Source: an uncultured Flavobacteriaceae bacterium
GTDB taxonomy: Bacteria > Bacteroidota > Bacteroidia > Flavobacteriales > Flavobacteriaceae
Assembly (NCBI GenBank): GCA_947498845.1
Contig: CANMLX010000021.1
Location: 1-64,000, forward strand
DNA length: 64,000 nt
Reading direction: 5' to 3'
The notes beneath the pieces were generated by a model, which ran no database searches, was not told the DNA's origin, and saw only the letters and a program-made list of their open reading frames with translations. A program made the position numbers and the translations under genes. Positions 8,323 through 16,637 of the stretch are shown in pieces; the first letter of the stretch is position 1, and the number at the start of each line of letters is the position of its first letter.

Positions 8323-9933
8323 TTATTTAATAGTTAATTTTTTAGTTACAGTTTGTTGTGCAGTTTTCACTTGGATAAGATATAAACCTTTAGTAAAATT
8401 ACTAGTATTAATTTTATTAATATTAGAATTAAACGTACGGTTGTAAATTAACTTACCTTGCATATCCAACACCATTACATCTGCTGTTTTAACATCATTT
8501 TTTAATGATATATTTACATGGTCAACGGCTGGGTTAGGATAAATTGATACATTAGATTCGCTTTCTGAAATCCCATCTTTTAAACTACCATTTTTAGCTG
8601 TACCTATTTGAGTAATAATCCACGCCTGATTGCCATTGTTGTTGCTTGAGGACCACATATGCACATTCTGTCCATTAGAACCTCCGCCTCTACCATCAAT
8701 GGAGAACCCTGGAGCATTTCGTTTTTGTAAACGTGTATTACCATTTACATTTATTTTTCTAAATTGTTGGTTCTGGTTATTAGGATTACAATCCCATAAC
8801 TTTACATTTCTACCATTTCCGCCACCACTACTTCCGTCTATACAGAAATTTGTATTCCTTTTTTGGTAAGAATAGAAACCTCCGCCTCTATTTATTTCTA
8901 TCCATTGTTGGTTTACATTATTTTGATTATAGCTCCAAAGATAAACGTTCTGGCCTCTTGCGCCTCCAGGACCTCCATCAATTGCAAAACCTGTAGAATT
9001 ACCTTTTCTAAGTGTTACTAATGGGTTATTTCCTCCATTATTTCCTCCTCCATTGTTATTTCCATTAACAGGTTTGTATACACGCATCCAATCTACCCAG
9101 AAAATATTACCACTTTCAAGTTCTGCATCTGTTGGTCCTGGTCTCCAATCGGTTTGGTTTTCAGCATCTATTATGATATCCATCTCTTTGTTCAAACCAG
9201 TCCCGTTAGTAAAGTTATTTGGATCTATAATATCTCTCCCAGATACTGTTCTTACTAATTGCCCATCGATGTAATATTCTAAGTGCCAAGGATCTCTCCA
9301 ATAACAACCATATCTGTGATAAGCCCCTCTCCAAACCGCTCCTGCAGGGCTTTTACGATGCCAAGAACCAGGATCTTTTGGTTGATAATCTTGAAATGGA
9401 CTTCTTATAAATACATGATGACTAAGGTGCATTCTCTCAGCAAACCATTGCTGACCAGCACCTCCTCCATAGCCTTCCATGGCATCGATTTCCTGAGTAT
9501 CGTCTGGACTTAACAACCAAAATGCGTTTGCAAGCGTTTGGTTCATGATTTTTGCACTAACTTCAAAATAAACAGGATATCTTATACGTGTTTTATTGGT
9601 TATAATACCACAGTACACTTGATCTGTCCCTGGCACTCTAACTGCTTGTATAGCTAATTGATCGCCATTGGCCCATGCTTGTGGTGAATTCCACAACGTT
9701 TTTCCAGGACCCGTCCAAGCATTGTGATACCTTGGATACCACTTATTGGTAAAAGCAGCTGGTCTATTTCCTTCGGACATGTTGTAATTAAAATCATCGG
9801 AAATATTAGATTGTAGTTGCCAGACTTTACCTGATCCTGCATTTGCTGGTACTGGAAATGCGCTCCATTCTTGTGCTGTGCTAAATATTGTAGCAAATAA
9901 CAGCAAGAATGAAAAGAAACTTAATTTTTTCAT
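8323..9933 (-). CDS. GH16 agarase-like enzyme, CBM13, T9SS-secreted
   Basis: A 536-residue secreted glycoside hydrolase. Order: signal peptide (1-20, ending FSTAQ), GH16 catalytic domain (about 25-290), Gly/Asn-rich linker, ricin-type beta-trefoil CBM13 (about 303-445, three repeats ending QQW, QQF and QAW), and a T9SS type A sorting domain (SIYPNPAVD onward). The GH16 motif ExDxxE is E148-I-D150-A-M-E153, giving nucleophile and acid/base. The AERMHLSHHVFIR and YQPKDPGSW stretches are typical of beta-agarases and porphyranases of family 16, so the likely substrate is agar or porphyran from red algae. The CBM13 cassette is nearly identical to that of the paralogue at 10832-12880. Confidence 0.9.
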   Translation of the reverse strand: MKKLSFFSFLLLFATIFSTAQEWSAFPVPANAGSGKVWQLQSNISDDFNYNMSEGNRPAAFTNKWYPRYHNAWTGPGKTLWNSPQAWANGDQLAIQAVRVPGTDQVYCGIITNKTRIRYPVYFEVSAKIMNQTLANAFWLLSPDDTQEIDAMEGYGGGAGQQWFAERMHLSHHVFIRSPFQDYQPKDPGSWHRKSPAGAVWRGAYHRYGCYWRDPWHLEYYIDGQLVRTVSGRDIIDPNNFTNGTGLNKEMDIIIDAENQTDWRPGPTDAELESGNIFWVDWMRVYKPVNGNNNGGGNNGGNNPLVTLRKGNSTGFAIDGGPGGARGQNVYLWSYNQNNVNQQWIEINRGGGFYSYQKRNTNFCIDGSSGGGNGRNVKLWDCNPNNQNQQFRKINVNGNTRLQKRNAPGFSIDGRGGGSNGQNVHMWSSSNNNGNQAWIITQIGTAKNGSLKDGISESESNVSIYPNPAVDHVNISLKNDVKTADVMVLDMQGKLIYNRTFNSNINKINTSNFTKGLYLIQVKTAQQTVTKKLTIK

Positions 9934-9963
9934 AATTTTAGTATAGTTTAGTTATTAATATCG

Positions 9964-9971
9964 CAAAATTA
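9964..9971 (-). promoter_or_regulatory. Possible -7 box of GH16 gene 1
   Basis: The minus strand reads TAATTTTG, matching TAnnTTTG, 30 bases before the ATG at 9933. No good TTG is seen at -33, so this is a moderate call. Confidence 0.4.
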
Positions 9972-10204
9972 CAGTTTTTTTGTTAAAAAAATATAAAAAA
10001 AACAATAAAATACAATTTAATAAGTTGATTGCGCTAAAAAATAATTTGTTTAATACACATATTACAATTTGAAATTACCCTAATAAAACCACCTTTTTCC
10101 TTCTCTTCTTCTTTTTAAAAATATCACGTAGTTCAGGCTACATTAAATTTTTGAAAATCGAATAAAGAAAAAATCATTTTATAACTGGTATAACTGATTT
10201 AAAA

Positions 10205-10324
10205 CTTGAATTCGACCCAATAACACTATTTTTTTAAATACAAAGACCTATCTGTTAAGCATTTAATTTAAATAAGTGTAATATCACTCTTAGAGGCTAT
10301 GAAAATTTATTAATTTCTAGCTAA
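10205..10324. repeat. Dispersed 120-bp repeat, copy 1
   Basis: Matches 38180-38300 in the same orientation with scattered differences. Both begin with GAA(T/C)TCGACC, share AACACTATTTTTT and ACCTATCT, and end with CTTAGAGGCTATGAAAATTTA followed by TTTCTAGCTAA. Non-coding. Confidence 0.7.
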
Positions 10325-10458
10325 TACCAATTATTAAATCGACTCAGGTTTAAAATGCGTTTTTTCAGTTTAAGTTATTTTATCGTTATAGAAACCAAAA
10401 TGTTCTTGATAAGTAAAAATACAGGAATCCATTAAGTGTATCTTTAAACCCAGATTAG

Positions 10459-10606
10459 GCATTGGAACTTCGTTATGACGCTTTGAAATACAATAAACAC
10501 TTACTTTTTCTTGATTTTAGTCCCACATGTGCAGGAGTGAAATTAAAAAAAGTAGCGAAACAGAAGTGTTTGCAGTAGCTTAAAGCTATAATAGATTTCC
10601 CAATGC
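10459..10606. repeat. 148-bp palindromic element, copy 1
   Basis: Ends are GCATTGG and CCAATGC, with further pairing outside (CCCAGAT with ATCTGGG). Inside, AAACACTT pairs with AAGTGTTT, and the centre is CCCACATGTGCAGG, a near-palindrome. The second copy at 16270-16417 has exactly the same length. No coding potential; a MITE- or REPIN-like folding element. Confidence 0.8.
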
Positions 10607-10767
10607 ATAAATCTGGGGTAAATCTATCAATTACTAAAAAGTAACTAGAAATTTAATCATTTGAATACATAATCTATACCTCTAAATAATTAAGGAGTAT
10701 TAGCAATTTAATTAACTATTCCTTTTACATTATTATTTTTTTAATTAGTGATAGACTTATCTTCTAT

Positions 10768-10803
10768 TAAAAAAAATGAGGCTACTTAAAAAAGCAACCT
10801 CAT
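10768..10803 (-). terminator. Terminator after GH16 gene 2
   Basis: ATGAGG (10776-10781) pairs with CCTCAT (10798-10803); on the minus strand the stem is followed by TTTTTTT. It lies about 30 bases after the stop codon at 10832 and resembles the terminator of the other GH16 gene. Confidence 0.75.
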
Positions 10804-10831
10804 ATAATTAATGTTAGATGTTATTAGGATT

Positions 10832-12880
10832 TTATTTTATAATTAGTTTTTTAATTATTGTTTTCTTAGGTGTTTTTATTTCAACAAAATAGAGTCCTTT
10901 ATTAAAGCTACTTGTATTTATCTTAGACGTGTTACCACTAAAGATATTTTTATAAATCACCTTCCCTTGTACATCTATTATTGTTAAATCTGCAGTAGTA
11001 TCAAAATTATTTTTTGATACATTTACATAGTCAACGGCAGGGTTAGGATAAATTGACACACTTGATTCGCTTTCTGAAATCCCATCTTTTAAACTACCGT
11101 TTTTAGCTGTACCTATTTGAGTAATAATCCACGCCTGATTGCCATTATTGTTGTTTGATGACCACATGTGTACATTTTGACCATTACTTCCACCGCCTCT
11201 ACCATCAATGGAGAAACCAGAAGCATTTCGTTTTTGTAAACGTGTATTACCATTTACATTTATTTTTCTAAATTGTTGGTTCTGGTTATTTGCATTACAG
11301 TCCCATAGCTTCACATTATTGCCATTGGCTCCTCCATTACTTCCGTCTATACAGAAATTTGTATTCCTTTTTTGGTAAGAATAGAAACCTCCGCCTCGAT
11401 TTATTTCTATCCATTGTTGGTTTACATTATTTTGATTATAGCTCCAAAGATAAACGTTCTGGCCTCTAGCGCCTCCAGGACCTCCATCAATTGCAAAACC
11501 TGTAGAATTACTTTTTCTAAGTGTTACTAATGGGTTATTACCACCGCCATTATTTCCTCCGCAGTCTTCAATAAGATTCCAACCAGTAGCAGTACGTTCG
11601 TATAACCTATTGTCGGAGGTATTAACTACACGATCTCCAGGAGAATAACTGTTAGCATTACCATTATAATCTGGTGCTGTATCACAAGTTAAAGGCCCAT
11701 TATTGTTTCCTCCTCCGCTATTTGGTTTTAACACACGAATCCAATCTACCAACATTAGGTTATCATTAAAATTTTGAATTTCTGTGTTATTAGGTGAGCG
11801 ATTAGCTGCGGCTTGCCAGCTTTGATCTTCAACATTAATAATGATATCCATTTCACGAGAGAACTGGCGTCCGTTACTCAAATAGTTAAAAGGATCTATA
11901 ACACTAATATTGGATTGGTTTTTAGCAGTATTCAATCTACTTTGTTCAAAATTAGATGATGTTGAACTCACAGTCATACTTTGAAAACCATCGGCTCCTC
12001 TATTTAATTGTCCGTCTTGCCCTGTACTGGTAACTCCTCCTGGGTATGTGTATTCCCATGTACCATTAACAGTTCTAGAAGCTATGGCATCATTATCCAA
12101 AACACGAACTAAATTACCATCAATATAGTATTCTAATACTGTAGGCGATTTCCAATAAACACCAATTCTAACAAGTCTCCCTCCCCATTGAGAAACACCA
12201 GATTGTCTGTACCAGCTATTAAAATCGGATGGTTGGTAATCTCTAAAATTAGGGGGTCTAATAAACACATGATGGCTTAGGTGAATTCTTTCAGCAAAGT
12301 AAGCATTCCTCCCATCTGAACCAGCTCCTCCATAAGCTTCTATAATATCAATTTCTTCTTTATCATCAGGACTTAATAACCAAATGTCTGTTGCTAAGGT
12401 AGAATTCATTATTCTTAAACTTGCTTCTACAAAAACAGGATATATTACTCGCGTTTTTGAAGTAACACAACCTGATATAGTTTCTGGTCTGGTAACATTT
12501 TGCCCGCCAAAATCAAATGTTTTTGTGTATGGCGTCGAAGTATTGTCATTAAAAAATCTTCGCGAGGCCCAAAGGTTAAGATTTCCTCCAGATACTGCTA
12601 CATGGTTTCTTTGCCATTTTGTAGCACCTGGTCCTTCCCATCCATTGTGAAAAAAGTTATTCCATTTGTTTTGTCCCGAAGGTCCAAAATCGGCATTATT
12701 ATTTGTTGGATTGAAGGTGTAATTAAAATCATCAGATGCTGCGGTATCCAATGTCCAATTATTAGCATTTCCTAATCTAGAAGGTAGTGCTGTACCTCCA
12801 AAATCTAATTGCGCATTAGCAATTAATACAAAATTCAATAAAAAGACCATAAGTAAGCCTTTTAGTTTAGTAGTTTTCAT
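10832..12880 (-). CDS. GH16 agarase-like enzyme with CBM13, T9SS-secreted
   Basis: A 682-residue paralogue of the preceding enzyme. Order: signal peptide (1-23, ending ANAQ), GH16 domain (about 25-385), a short CBM5/12-like chitin-binding-type insert (about 393-440, with NSYSPGDRVV and LYERTATGWNLI), CBM13 trefoil (about 448-590), T9SS type A sorting domain. Catalytic ExDxxE is E176-I-D178-I-I-E181 in LLSPDDKEEIDIIEAYGG. It is longer than its paralogue because of an insertion of about 70 residues in the catalytic domain between the NLVRVLDND strand and the REMDIII strand, which could reshape the substrate cleft. Probable agar or porphyran endo-hydrolase. Confidence 0.9.
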   Translation of the reverse strand: MKTTKLKGLLMVFLLNFVLIANAQLDFGGTALPSRLGNANNWTLDTAASDDFNYTFNPTNNNADFGPSGQNKWNNFFHNGWEGPGATKWQRNHVAVSGGNLNLWASRRFFNDNTSTPYTKTFDFGGQNVTRPETISGCVTSKTRVIYPVFVEASLRIMNSTLATDIWLLSPDDKEEIDIIEAYGGAGSDGRNAYFAERIHLSHHVFIRPPNFRDYQPSDFNSWYRQSGVSQWGGRLVRIGVYWKSPTVLEYYIDGNLVRVLDNDAIASRTVNGTWEYTYPGGVTSTGQDGQLNRGADGFQSMTVSSTSSNFEQSRLNTAKNQSNISVIDPFNYLSNGRQFSREMDIIINVEDQSWQAAANRSPNNTEIQNFNDNLMLVDWIRVLKPNSGGGNNNGPLTCDTAPDYNGNANSYSPGDRVVNTSDNRLYERTATGWNLIEDCGGNNGGGNNPLVTLRKSNSTGFAIDGGPGGARGQNVYLWSYNQNNVNQQWIEINRGGGFYSYQKRNTNFCIDGSNGGANGNNVKLWDCNANNQNQQFRKINVNGNTRLQKRNASGFSIDGRGGGSNGQNVHMWSSNNNNGNQAWIITQIGTAKNGSLKDGISESESSVSIYPNPAVDYVNVSKNNFDTTADLTIIDVQGKVIYKNIFSGNTSKINTSSFNKGLYFVEIKTPKKTIIKKLIIK

Positions 12881-13236
12881 AATAATTAAAATAGTTTAGT
12901 TTAGTAATATCATCACATAAACAAAACAGATTAAATCGTAGGTAGTTTTGGGGCTACATAACGAAAACGTTGTAGTAGTCGTTTTCACAAATCTAAAACC
13001 CAAGACTTCTCTATCTCCTGTTTTTTACACAACTAAAACTTAACAAACTATTAAAAAACCCATAATAAAACTTAATAATAACTTAATAATAAGGCAATAA
13101 CTAAATGGGTAAAGCGTTTAAAATCATATATTTAACAATAAAAACTGTTAAATAGCAGCAAATTTTATGTTAACATGTAGTTTATCGATAAATATAGGTT
13201 TTTTCTTTCTTAACATGAAAAACACTCTTTCTTTAA
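12881..13236. other. Upstream region of GH16 gene 2
   Basis: 356 bases between the GH16 gene and the pseudouridine synthase. It contains an inverted repeat, GAAAACG at 12963-12969 and CGTTTTC at 12980-12986 with a 10-base spacer, about 80-105 bases upstream of the GH16 start. This may be an operator for a sugar-responsive regulator. The remainder is AT-rich with no gene. Confidence 0.45.
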
Positions 13237-13824
13237 TTAAAAAGGAAAGTTTACTTCTAATACTTCTCCTACTTTCATTTTTCCTATTTTAAAGCCTCCT
13301 ATCTTAACTCTTGCTAAACGAAGTGTTGGAAAACCAACAGCCGATGTCATTTTGCGCACTTGCCTAAATTTACCTTCATTTAAAGTTATAGAAACCCATG
13401 ATGTAGGGCCGTGCCTTTCATCTCTAATCTTTTTAGATCGCACCGGTAGATCTGGTATTCTATGAAGTTTTTTTACACGACATGGTTTTGTTTTATATCT
13501 CTTACCTTCAAAACCTATTTCTACACCTAACTTTAGTTGTTCGATAGCTTGTTTAGAAATCTCTCCATCTAATTGGGCGTAGTATTCCTTATCTACTTTT
13601 TGACTGTTTACATAATTACTTACTGCTCCATTGGTCGTGAGCATTAATAATCCTTCGGATTTTTCATCTAAGCGACCTATTGCCATGATTCCTGAAGGGA
13701 AATCGTATAATTCTCCTAAAAAACGTTTTGATTGCTGTTTAGAATCATTGCTTTTAAACTGACTTAAATAACCGTAAGGCTTGTAGATAATGAAATGTCT
13801 ATAATTACTTTTAGATTGCTCCAT
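13237..13824 (-). CDS. RluE/RsuA-family pseudouridine synthase
   Basis: A 195-residue pseudouridine synthase of the RsuA/RluB/E/F group. The catalytic block IGRLDEKSEGLLMLTTNG (around residue 50) contains the essential aspartate; KPYGYLSQF is at the N-terminus and EGKFRQVRKM at the C-terminal side is typical of the family. The short length and absence of an S4 domain fit RluE, which modifies U2457 in 23S rRNA in E. coli. The start overlaps the topoisomerase III stop by 14 bases, so the two are translated from one message. Confidence 0.88.
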   Translation of the reverse strand: MEQSKSNYRHFIIYKPYGYLSQFKSNDSKQQSKRFLGELYDFPSGIMAIGRLDEKSEGLLMLTTNGAVSNYVNSQKVDKEYYAQLDGEISKQAIEQLKLGVEIGFEGKRYKTKPCRVKKLHRIPDLPVRSKKIRDERHGPTSWVSITLNEGKFRQVRKMTSAVGFPTLRLARVKIGGFKIGKMKVGEVLEVNFPF

Positions 13825-16102
13825 TTAAAACACTATATATCTGCTCTTTCGTAGCAATTTTTCCCTTTATTTTTGATTTGACTTCTTCAAAATTCATTTT
13901 AAAATCACATCCTATTTTGTAATTACTACATCCATAGGCTGTTTTACCCTTTATTATAGTGCCTTTTTTACATTTAGGACAAAGAAATTGATCATTATTA
14001 CTTTTTATAGTTGCTACTTTAGGTTCTAGCTTTAGTTTGAAATTGTCTTCAAAACGCAACAGCCCTTCTATTGATTCTCCATTTATGTTAAAACCTTTTA
14101 AATTGACTGTACTCCCTTTTTTAAGTAATCTTAGATATTGCTTCTCTGAAATTTTTTTTCCAGCAAACTTAAAAGGAAAAATAAAATCGCATCCTGTTTT
14201 ATAGTTACTACATCCAAATGCTGATTTCCCTTTTATAAGCTCACCTTGATTGCATTTAGGACAAATTTGACGTATTAGACCTTCTGGTTTTTTACGCCTT
14301 TTTAGTTCTGGTTTTTTCTTATTTAGAGTTGTGTGAGATATATTTGCGCGTTTAGTCTCGCTTCGTACCTCATAAACAAGATTATCGACCATAGTTTTCA
14401 TATTCTTAATAAAAGCACTTGCGCTAAACATTCCCTTTTCTATGTCCTTAAGTTGCTTTTCCCAGCTGCCTGTGAGTTCTGCCGATTTTAATAAATCATT
14501 TTGAATTATACCAATAAGCTGAATCCCTGTTTCTGTTGGTAGTACTTGTTTTTTGTTTCGTTTTATGTATTTTCTTTTGAATAATGTTTCTATAATATTA
14601 GCACGTGTAGACGGTCTGCCAATACCATTTTCTTTCATTAAGTCTCGTAATTCATCGTCGTCTACTTGTTTTCCTGCAGTTTCCATTGCCCTAAGTAAAG
14701 ACGCTTCTGTATATTGATTAGGTGGCTTAGTTTGTTTTTCTATAAACGATGGTTCATGCGGCCCTTTTTCTCCTTTTTTAAAAGACGGTAATATGCCTGT
14801 TTCTTTTTCTTTAACATTTGGGTTTTCAAACACTACACGCCACCCTTTTTCCAAAATTTCTTTTCCTGTAGTTTTAAAAGACACTTCTGCTGCTTTTCCT
14901 ATCACAGTAGTATTAGCTACCTCACAATCATCATAAAATACAGCGATAAATCGTTTTACAATAATATCATATACCTGCTGTTGGTTATACTGCAAACTCG
15001 TTTGCATTCCTGTAGGTATTATGGCATGGTGATCTGTGACTTTTTTATCATTAAAAACTTTTTTAGTTTTTTTAATTGGTTTGTTTAAAAGACTTTGAGT
15101 TAAATGTGAGTAGCTGGTTAATTTTTGAAGAATTCCTGGTACTTTTGGATAGATATCATTTGGTAAAAAAGTAGTATCTACTCTTGGATATGTAACTACT
15201 TTACGTTCGTAAAGGGTTTGTACAATTTTTAATGTTTCATCGGCCGAAAAGCCAAATTTAGTATTACAATAAACTTGTAAGCCTGTTAAGTCAAAAAGTT
15301 TTGGCGCATATTCTTTACCTTTCTTTTTGGTTATAGATTCAATTTCGAAATCGCTTTCTCTAACTTTATCTGCTAATACTTCTCCTGCTTCCTTTTTTAA
15401 AAAGCGCCCTTCTTCATAACTAAATAATGTATCTCGATACAATGTTTGTAATTCCCAATAGGGTTGCGGCTTAAAGTTTTCTATCTCTTTAAAACGGTTA
15501 ACCACCATAGCGAGGGTTGGTGTTTGTACCCTTCCTATAGATAACACTTGTTTGTATCCGCCATGTTTTACAGTATAAAGCCTTGTTGCATTTATACCTA
15601 GTAACCAATCGCCTATTGCTCTGGAAAATCCTGCATAATATAAATTATCGTAATCTGAGGCTGGCTTTAAGCTTTCAAAACCTTCTTTAATAGCTTCGGT
15701 AGTTAAGGAAGATATCCATAAACGTTTTACATCTCCTTTGTAATTTGCCTCATTCATCACCCAACGTTGTATCAACTCTCCTTCTTGCCCTGCATCGCCA
15801 CAGTTTATAACAACTTTGGCTTTTTCAAATAATGATTTTACAATATTAAATTGTTTTTGTACACCTGAGTTAGACGTCACTTTAATTTCGAATTTATCAG
15901 GTAGCATGGGTAAATTATTTAGATCCCAACTTTTCCAATAAGGTTTATAATCTGCTGGCTCTTTGAGGGTACATAAATGCCCAAACGTATAAGTAACAAC
16001 ATAACCGTTACCTTCAAAATAGCCATCACGTTTAGTATTTGCCCCCAAAACTACAGCTATCTCTCTCGCTACACTCGGTTTTTCTGCTATACAAACTTTC
16101 AC
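13811..16102 (-). CDS. topB: DNA topoisomerase III with C-terminal zinc ribbons
   Basis: A 763-residue type IA topoisomerase. The Toprim domain is at the N-terminus (KVCIAEKPSVAREIA, and INCGDAGQEGELI with acidic metal ligands), and the active-site tyrosine is Tyr305 in VVTYPRVDTTFLP. SIGRVQTPTLAMVV and GRPSTRANII are further family blocks. The C-terminus adds two Cys4 topo-type zinc ribbons (CPKCNQGELIKGK and CPKCKKGTIIKGK, each followed by GCSNYK.GCDF), making it longer than E. coli TopB. It relaxes negative supercoils and decatenates DNA. Confidence 0.95.
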   Translation of the reverse strand: MKVCIAEKPSVAREIAVVLGANTKRDGYFEGNGYVVTYTFGHLCTLKEPADYKPYWKSWDLNNLPMLPDKFEIKVTSNSGVQKQFNIVKSLFEKAKVVINCGDAGQEGELIQRWVMNEANYKGDVKRLWISSLTTEAIKEGFESLKPASDYDNLYYAGFSRAIGDWLLGINATRLYTVKHGGYKQVLSIGRVQTPTLAMVVNRFKEIENFKPQPYWELQTLYRDTLFSYEEGRFLKKEAGEVLADKVRESDFEIESITKKKGKEYAPKLFDLTGLQVYCNTKFGFSADETLKIVQTLYERKVVTYPRVDTTFLPNDIYPKVPGILQKLTSYSHLTQSLLNKPIKKTKKVFNDKKVTDHHAIIPTGMQTSLQYNQQQVYDIIVKRFIAVFYDDCEVANTTVIGKAAEVSFKTTGKEILEKGWRVVFENPNVKEKETGILPSFKKGEKGPHEPSFIEKQTKPPNQYTEASLLRAMETAGKQVDDDELRDLMKENGIGRPSTRANIIETLFKRKYIKRNKKQVLPTETGIQLIGIIQNDLLKSAELTGSWEKQLKDIEKGMFSASAFIKNMKTMVDNLVYEVRSETKRANISHTTLNKKKPELKRRKKPEGLIRQICPKCNQGELIKGKSAFGCSNYKTGCDFIFPFKFAGKKISEKQYLRLLKKGSTVNLKGFNINGESIEGLLRFEDNFKLKLEPKVATIKSNNDQFLCPKCKKGTIIKGKTAYGCSNYKIGCDFKMNFEEVKSKIKGKIATKEQIYSVLNGAI

Positions 16103-16637
16103 GCTTAAATTTCAAATTATAAGATTGCAAATTATAAATTTTAAACTTCTTTTTAAGAGAGATTTATCAGGAGTTATTAACTAGACACTTCTTTTTTATG
16201 TAGATAATTACAAATAAAATAATATATAAAATTCATAAATGTATCTCTCAAACTATTACCTCAGACTGTGCATTGGAACTTCGTTATGAAGCTTTGAGAT
16301 ACAATAAACACTTACTTTTTCTTGATTTTAGTCCCGCATGTGCGGGAGTTAAATCAAAAAAAGCAGCGAAGCAGAAGTGTTTGCAGTAGCTTAGAGCTGT
16401 AATAGATTTTCCAATGCATAGTCTGGGTTAAATTAATTTAAATAAAATACTAACACAACATCTAAACATTTAAATCTTACGTATAAAAAGGGTAAATACT
16501 TCAGTAAATGTCTTAATTTACACACGCCTCACGATCACGATCTCCCATATTAATACTAACGTTCTTTTGTTATATAAACTTACTAAATATTTGATAAAGA
16601 ATATTTTAACAAAATTAAACAACTAATTAAACAACTT
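16103..16637. other. Divergent intergenic region between topB and the DUF5060 enzyme
   Basis: 535 bases. Contains the second copy of the 148-base palindromic element (16270-16417). The promoter of the downstream secreted enzyme should lie after 16500; TATTTG near 16590 is only a partial -7 match. No open reading frame of note. Confidence 0.55.
16270..16417. repeat. 148-bp palindromic element, copy 2
   Basis: Second copy of the element at 10459-10606. The centre here is the perfect palindrome CCCGCATGTGCGGG. The outer arm differs from copy 1 in a compensated way: CAGAC pairs with GTCTG here, where copy 1 has CAGAT with ATCTG. This supports conservation of the folded form. Confidence 0.8.

Larger units (their letters stand above)
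9934..10831. other. Long intergenic region with two dispersed repeats
   Basis: 898 bases between the GH16 genes. Contents: a promoter box near 9964, a 120-base dispersed repeat (10205-10324), a 148-base palindromic element (10459-10606) and the terminator of the upstream GH16 gene (10768-10803). I see no open reading frame worth naming. Confidence 0.6.
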
